A DNA stretch of 41,635 nt, taken from positions 1 through 41,635 of the forward strand of contig JAKSQO010000025.1 in the NCBI GenBank assembly GCA_024404095.1, read 5' to 3'. The position numbers and the translations under genes were made by a program. Origin of the DNA: Clostridia bacterium (lineage in GTDB: Bacteria > Bacillota > Clostridia > Oscillospirales > Acutalibacteraceae). Every line of letters begins with the position of its first letter. Position 1 is the stretch's first letter. Positions 39,802 through 41,635 of the stretch are shown piece after piece. The notes under the pieces were generated by a model that was not told the DNA's origin, searched no databases, and worked only from the letters and a program-made list of their open reading frames with translations.

Positions 39802-40827
39802 ATGGAATTAAGCCCGAGAAAAGAAAAAATTCTTGCCGCAGTTGTCGAGAATTATATCAGAACGGGCGAGCCTGTCGGTTCAAAGTCAATTATGGCTTTG
39901 CTTTCCGTTTCTTCCGCCACTATCCGAAACGAGATGGCTGAGCTTTCCGCACTCGGACTGCTCGAACAGCCACACACCTCGGCAGGACGTATTCCCACCA
40001 ACGAGGGCTACCGCTACTATGTCGACAATCTTATGGGTGTCCGGCATCTTGACGAATCCGTCAAGCACAGAATCGAGGCGGGTGTTTCGGTCAAAAATGC
40101 AAGTCCCGAAACAATTCTTGCCAAGGCAAGCGAATTTCTTGCCGATCTCACCGAATGTGCGGCGGTTTCAACAACTCCATCGGGCGAGAATGCAACGGTC
40201 AAGAGGGTTGAGTTCGTACCCGTCGGAACAAGGACAGGCATGATAATTCTGCTGACCTCAACGGGAATGATTAAAAGCAAGGTCTACCGAAGCGACTATG
40301 ATCTCACGGCATCGGTAATTGAGAAGTTTTACAATATCGTAAAAACAACCTTTATCGGTATGCCGCTTGACGATATCGACATGGCAACGCTCCAGACGCT
40401 CGTTGCTTCAATGGGCTCAGATGCGCTGATGATGATACCGTTTGTATCAACACTTTCCGAGCTTGCACAGGATGCGATGAAAACAATGATTATGCTCGGC
40501 GGTCAGTCAAATATCCTGCGTTACAGCAGTGATTACGGCTCAACGGCATATGAGCTTATGGATTTTCTTCGCAGAGGTGAGCCGATAAGCAGAATGCTTT
40601 CGGAGAGCAAGGACGATATCGACGTCACAATCGGCGGCGAGAATAAATTCAAACAGCTTGAAAATTCAAGCGTTATCACGGCACACTACACCATAGACGG
40701 TGATAAAAGGGGTTCAATCGGAATAATCGGTCCCACAAGAATCGACTACGCAAGCCTTATTCCGAGCGTCAGGTATCTGACCGATTTAGTCGGCAATTTA
40801 CTTACGCAGACTCTTAAAGAAGACTGA
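39802..40827 (+). CDS. hrcA: Heat-inducible transcription repressor HrcA
   Basis: The 341-residue repressor of the class I heat-shock genes begins with the typical ELSPRKEKILAAVVENYIRT, followed by GEPVGSKSI and SSATIRNEMAELSALGLLEQPHTSAGRIPTNEG, the winged-helix part that binds CIRCE, shown here in two pieces: SSATIRNEMAELSALGLLE and QPHTSAGRIPTNEG. The C-terminal end has GSIGIIGPTRIDYASLIPSV. It autoregulates through the adjacent CIRCE. GGTGAGG precedes the ATG. Confidence 0.95.
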   Translation: MELSPRKEKILAAVVENYIRTGEPVGSKSIMALLSVSSATIRNEMAELSALGLLEQPHTSAGRIPTNEGYRYYVDNLMGVRHLDESVKHRIEAGVSVKNASPETILAKASEFLADLTECAAVSTTPSGENATVKRVEFVPVGTRTGMIILLTSTGMIKSKVYRSDYDLTASVIEKFYNIVKTTFIGMPLDDIDMATLQTLVASMGSDALMMIPFVSTLSELAQDAMKTMIMLGGQSNILRYSSDYGSTAYELMDFLRRGEPISRMLSESKDDIDVTIGGENKFKQLENSSVITAHYTIDGDKRGSIGIIGPTRIDYASLIPSVRYLTDLVGNLLTQTLKED

Positions 40828-40842
40828 AAGGAATGATATCTT

Positions 40843-41379
40843 TTGGCAAAGAAAAAGGATAATGCTGAGGAAATTAAGGAAAAGGAAACGGCTGAGGAAG
40901 TAAAGGAAGAAGCTGCCGAGGAGAAAAAGGCAGAGCCCTCAAAGGAAGAAGCTTTACAGAAACAGCTTGACGAAAAAAATGACCAGCTTCTGAGAATGGC
41001 GGCGGAGTACGATAATTTCCGCAAGCGCTCACAGAGAGAAAAGGATGCTCTTTATGCGGACTGCAAGGCAAGCGTAATCAAACAGCTTCTGCCTGTTGTC
41101 GATAATTTTGACAGAGTTTTTGCAAACCCCGACGCAAATTACGAGGATTACAAAAAGGGTGTCGAGATGACATTCAAGCAGTTCGGCGAGGCTTTCAAGG
41201 CTCTCGGCGTTGAAGCCTTCGGCGAAGCAGGGGAAGAGTTTGACCCCAACATTCACAATGCAGTGATGCACACAGAAGACGAATCACTCGGTGAAAACGT
41301 AATTACAACAGTCCTGGCAAAAGGCTATAAGCTCGGCGACAAGATAATCCGCCCTGCAATGGTAGCCGTAGCCAACTAA
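40843..41379 (+). CDS. grpE: Nucleotide exchange factor GrpE
   Basis: The 178-residue DnaK nucleotide exchange factor has a Lys/Glu-rich disordered start and a long helix (QLDEKNDQLLRMAAEYDNF, then RKRSQREK), as in all GrpE. The C-terminal beta domain contains PNIHNAVMHTEDESLGENVI and KGYKLGDKIIRPAMVAV. It starts with TTG at 40843; AAAGGA lies upstream and no in-frame ATG is suitable. It lies 15 bases after hrcA and 32 bases before dnaK. Confidence 0.95.
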   Translation: MAKKKDNAEEIKEKETAEEVKEEAAEEKKAEPSKEEALQKQLDEKNDQLLRMAAEYDNFRKRSQREKDALYADCKASVIKQLLPVVDNFDRVFANPDANYEDYKKGVEMTFKQFGEAFKALGVEAFGEAGEEFDPNIHNAVMHTEDESLGENVITTVLAKGYKLGDKIIRPAMVAVAN

Positions 41380-41393
41380 AATAAAAAACATAA

Positions 41394-41635
<242 letters not shown>

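Overview
The window looks like a chromosomal segment of an anaerobic, low-to-mid GC Clostridia, most likely the Oscillospiraceae/Ruminococcaceae group. The signs are a clostridial-type rnf operon with an apbE/NusG-II/Gx-transporter header, a CtsR-McsA-McsB-ClpC locus, GGAGG-type ribosome binding sites, and promoters of TTGACA-17-TATAAT type throughout. No rRNA, tRNA or CRISPR array was seen. Family names come from motifs read by eye; no database search was possible.

Layout. 1-4475: a metal-ligand-poor relative of iron alcohol dehydrogenases with a 57-residue acidic protein, an MltG-type lytic transglycosylase that is a lipoprotein, a GNAT/YoaP-like acetyltransferase, and an LCAT-like alpha/beta hydrolase. 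4586-8271: cassette A, a zinc-ribbon membrane protein, a GPH-type MFS transporter and, after a hairpin, a secreted metallophosphoesterase. 8509-9489: a secreted leucine-rich-repeat protein with an aromatic C-terminal tail. 9501-12887 (minus): a promoter, a ZTP (pfl) riboswitch overlapping a terminator, then purO-purH(AICAR transformylase only)-glyA, a coherent one-carbon/purine unit. 12977-14052: trpS. 14046-20337 (plus): a six-gene operon of HAD phosphatase, FAD oxidoreductase, esterase, GH127-like glycosidase, MBL hydrolase and sugar isomerase/epimerase. 20345-20480: repeat debris.

20501-23551 (minus): a visibly AT-rich three-gene operon encoding a membrane-tethered minimal subtilase, a secreted 399-residue protein and a lipoprotein of unknown function. 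23710-30825 (minus): apbE, NusG-II protein, Gx transporter, rnfCDGEAB, i.e. the ferredoxin:NAD+ oxidoreductase with its flavinylation enzyme. 30947-33460 (plus): cassette B, a clear paralogue of cassette A. 33464-34903 (minus): a nucleotide-sugar dehydrogenase. 35035 to the window end (plus): ctsR-mcsA-mcsB-clpC behind CtsR boxes, directly followed by CIRCE-hrcA-grpE-dnaK (dnaK cut by the window edge), so both classical Gram-positive heat-shock regulons sit side by side.

The best candidates for something undescribed are the duplicated zinc-ribbon/GPH-transporter cassette and the AT-rich subtilase/secreted protein/lipoprotein operon. The GH127-like operon is third.
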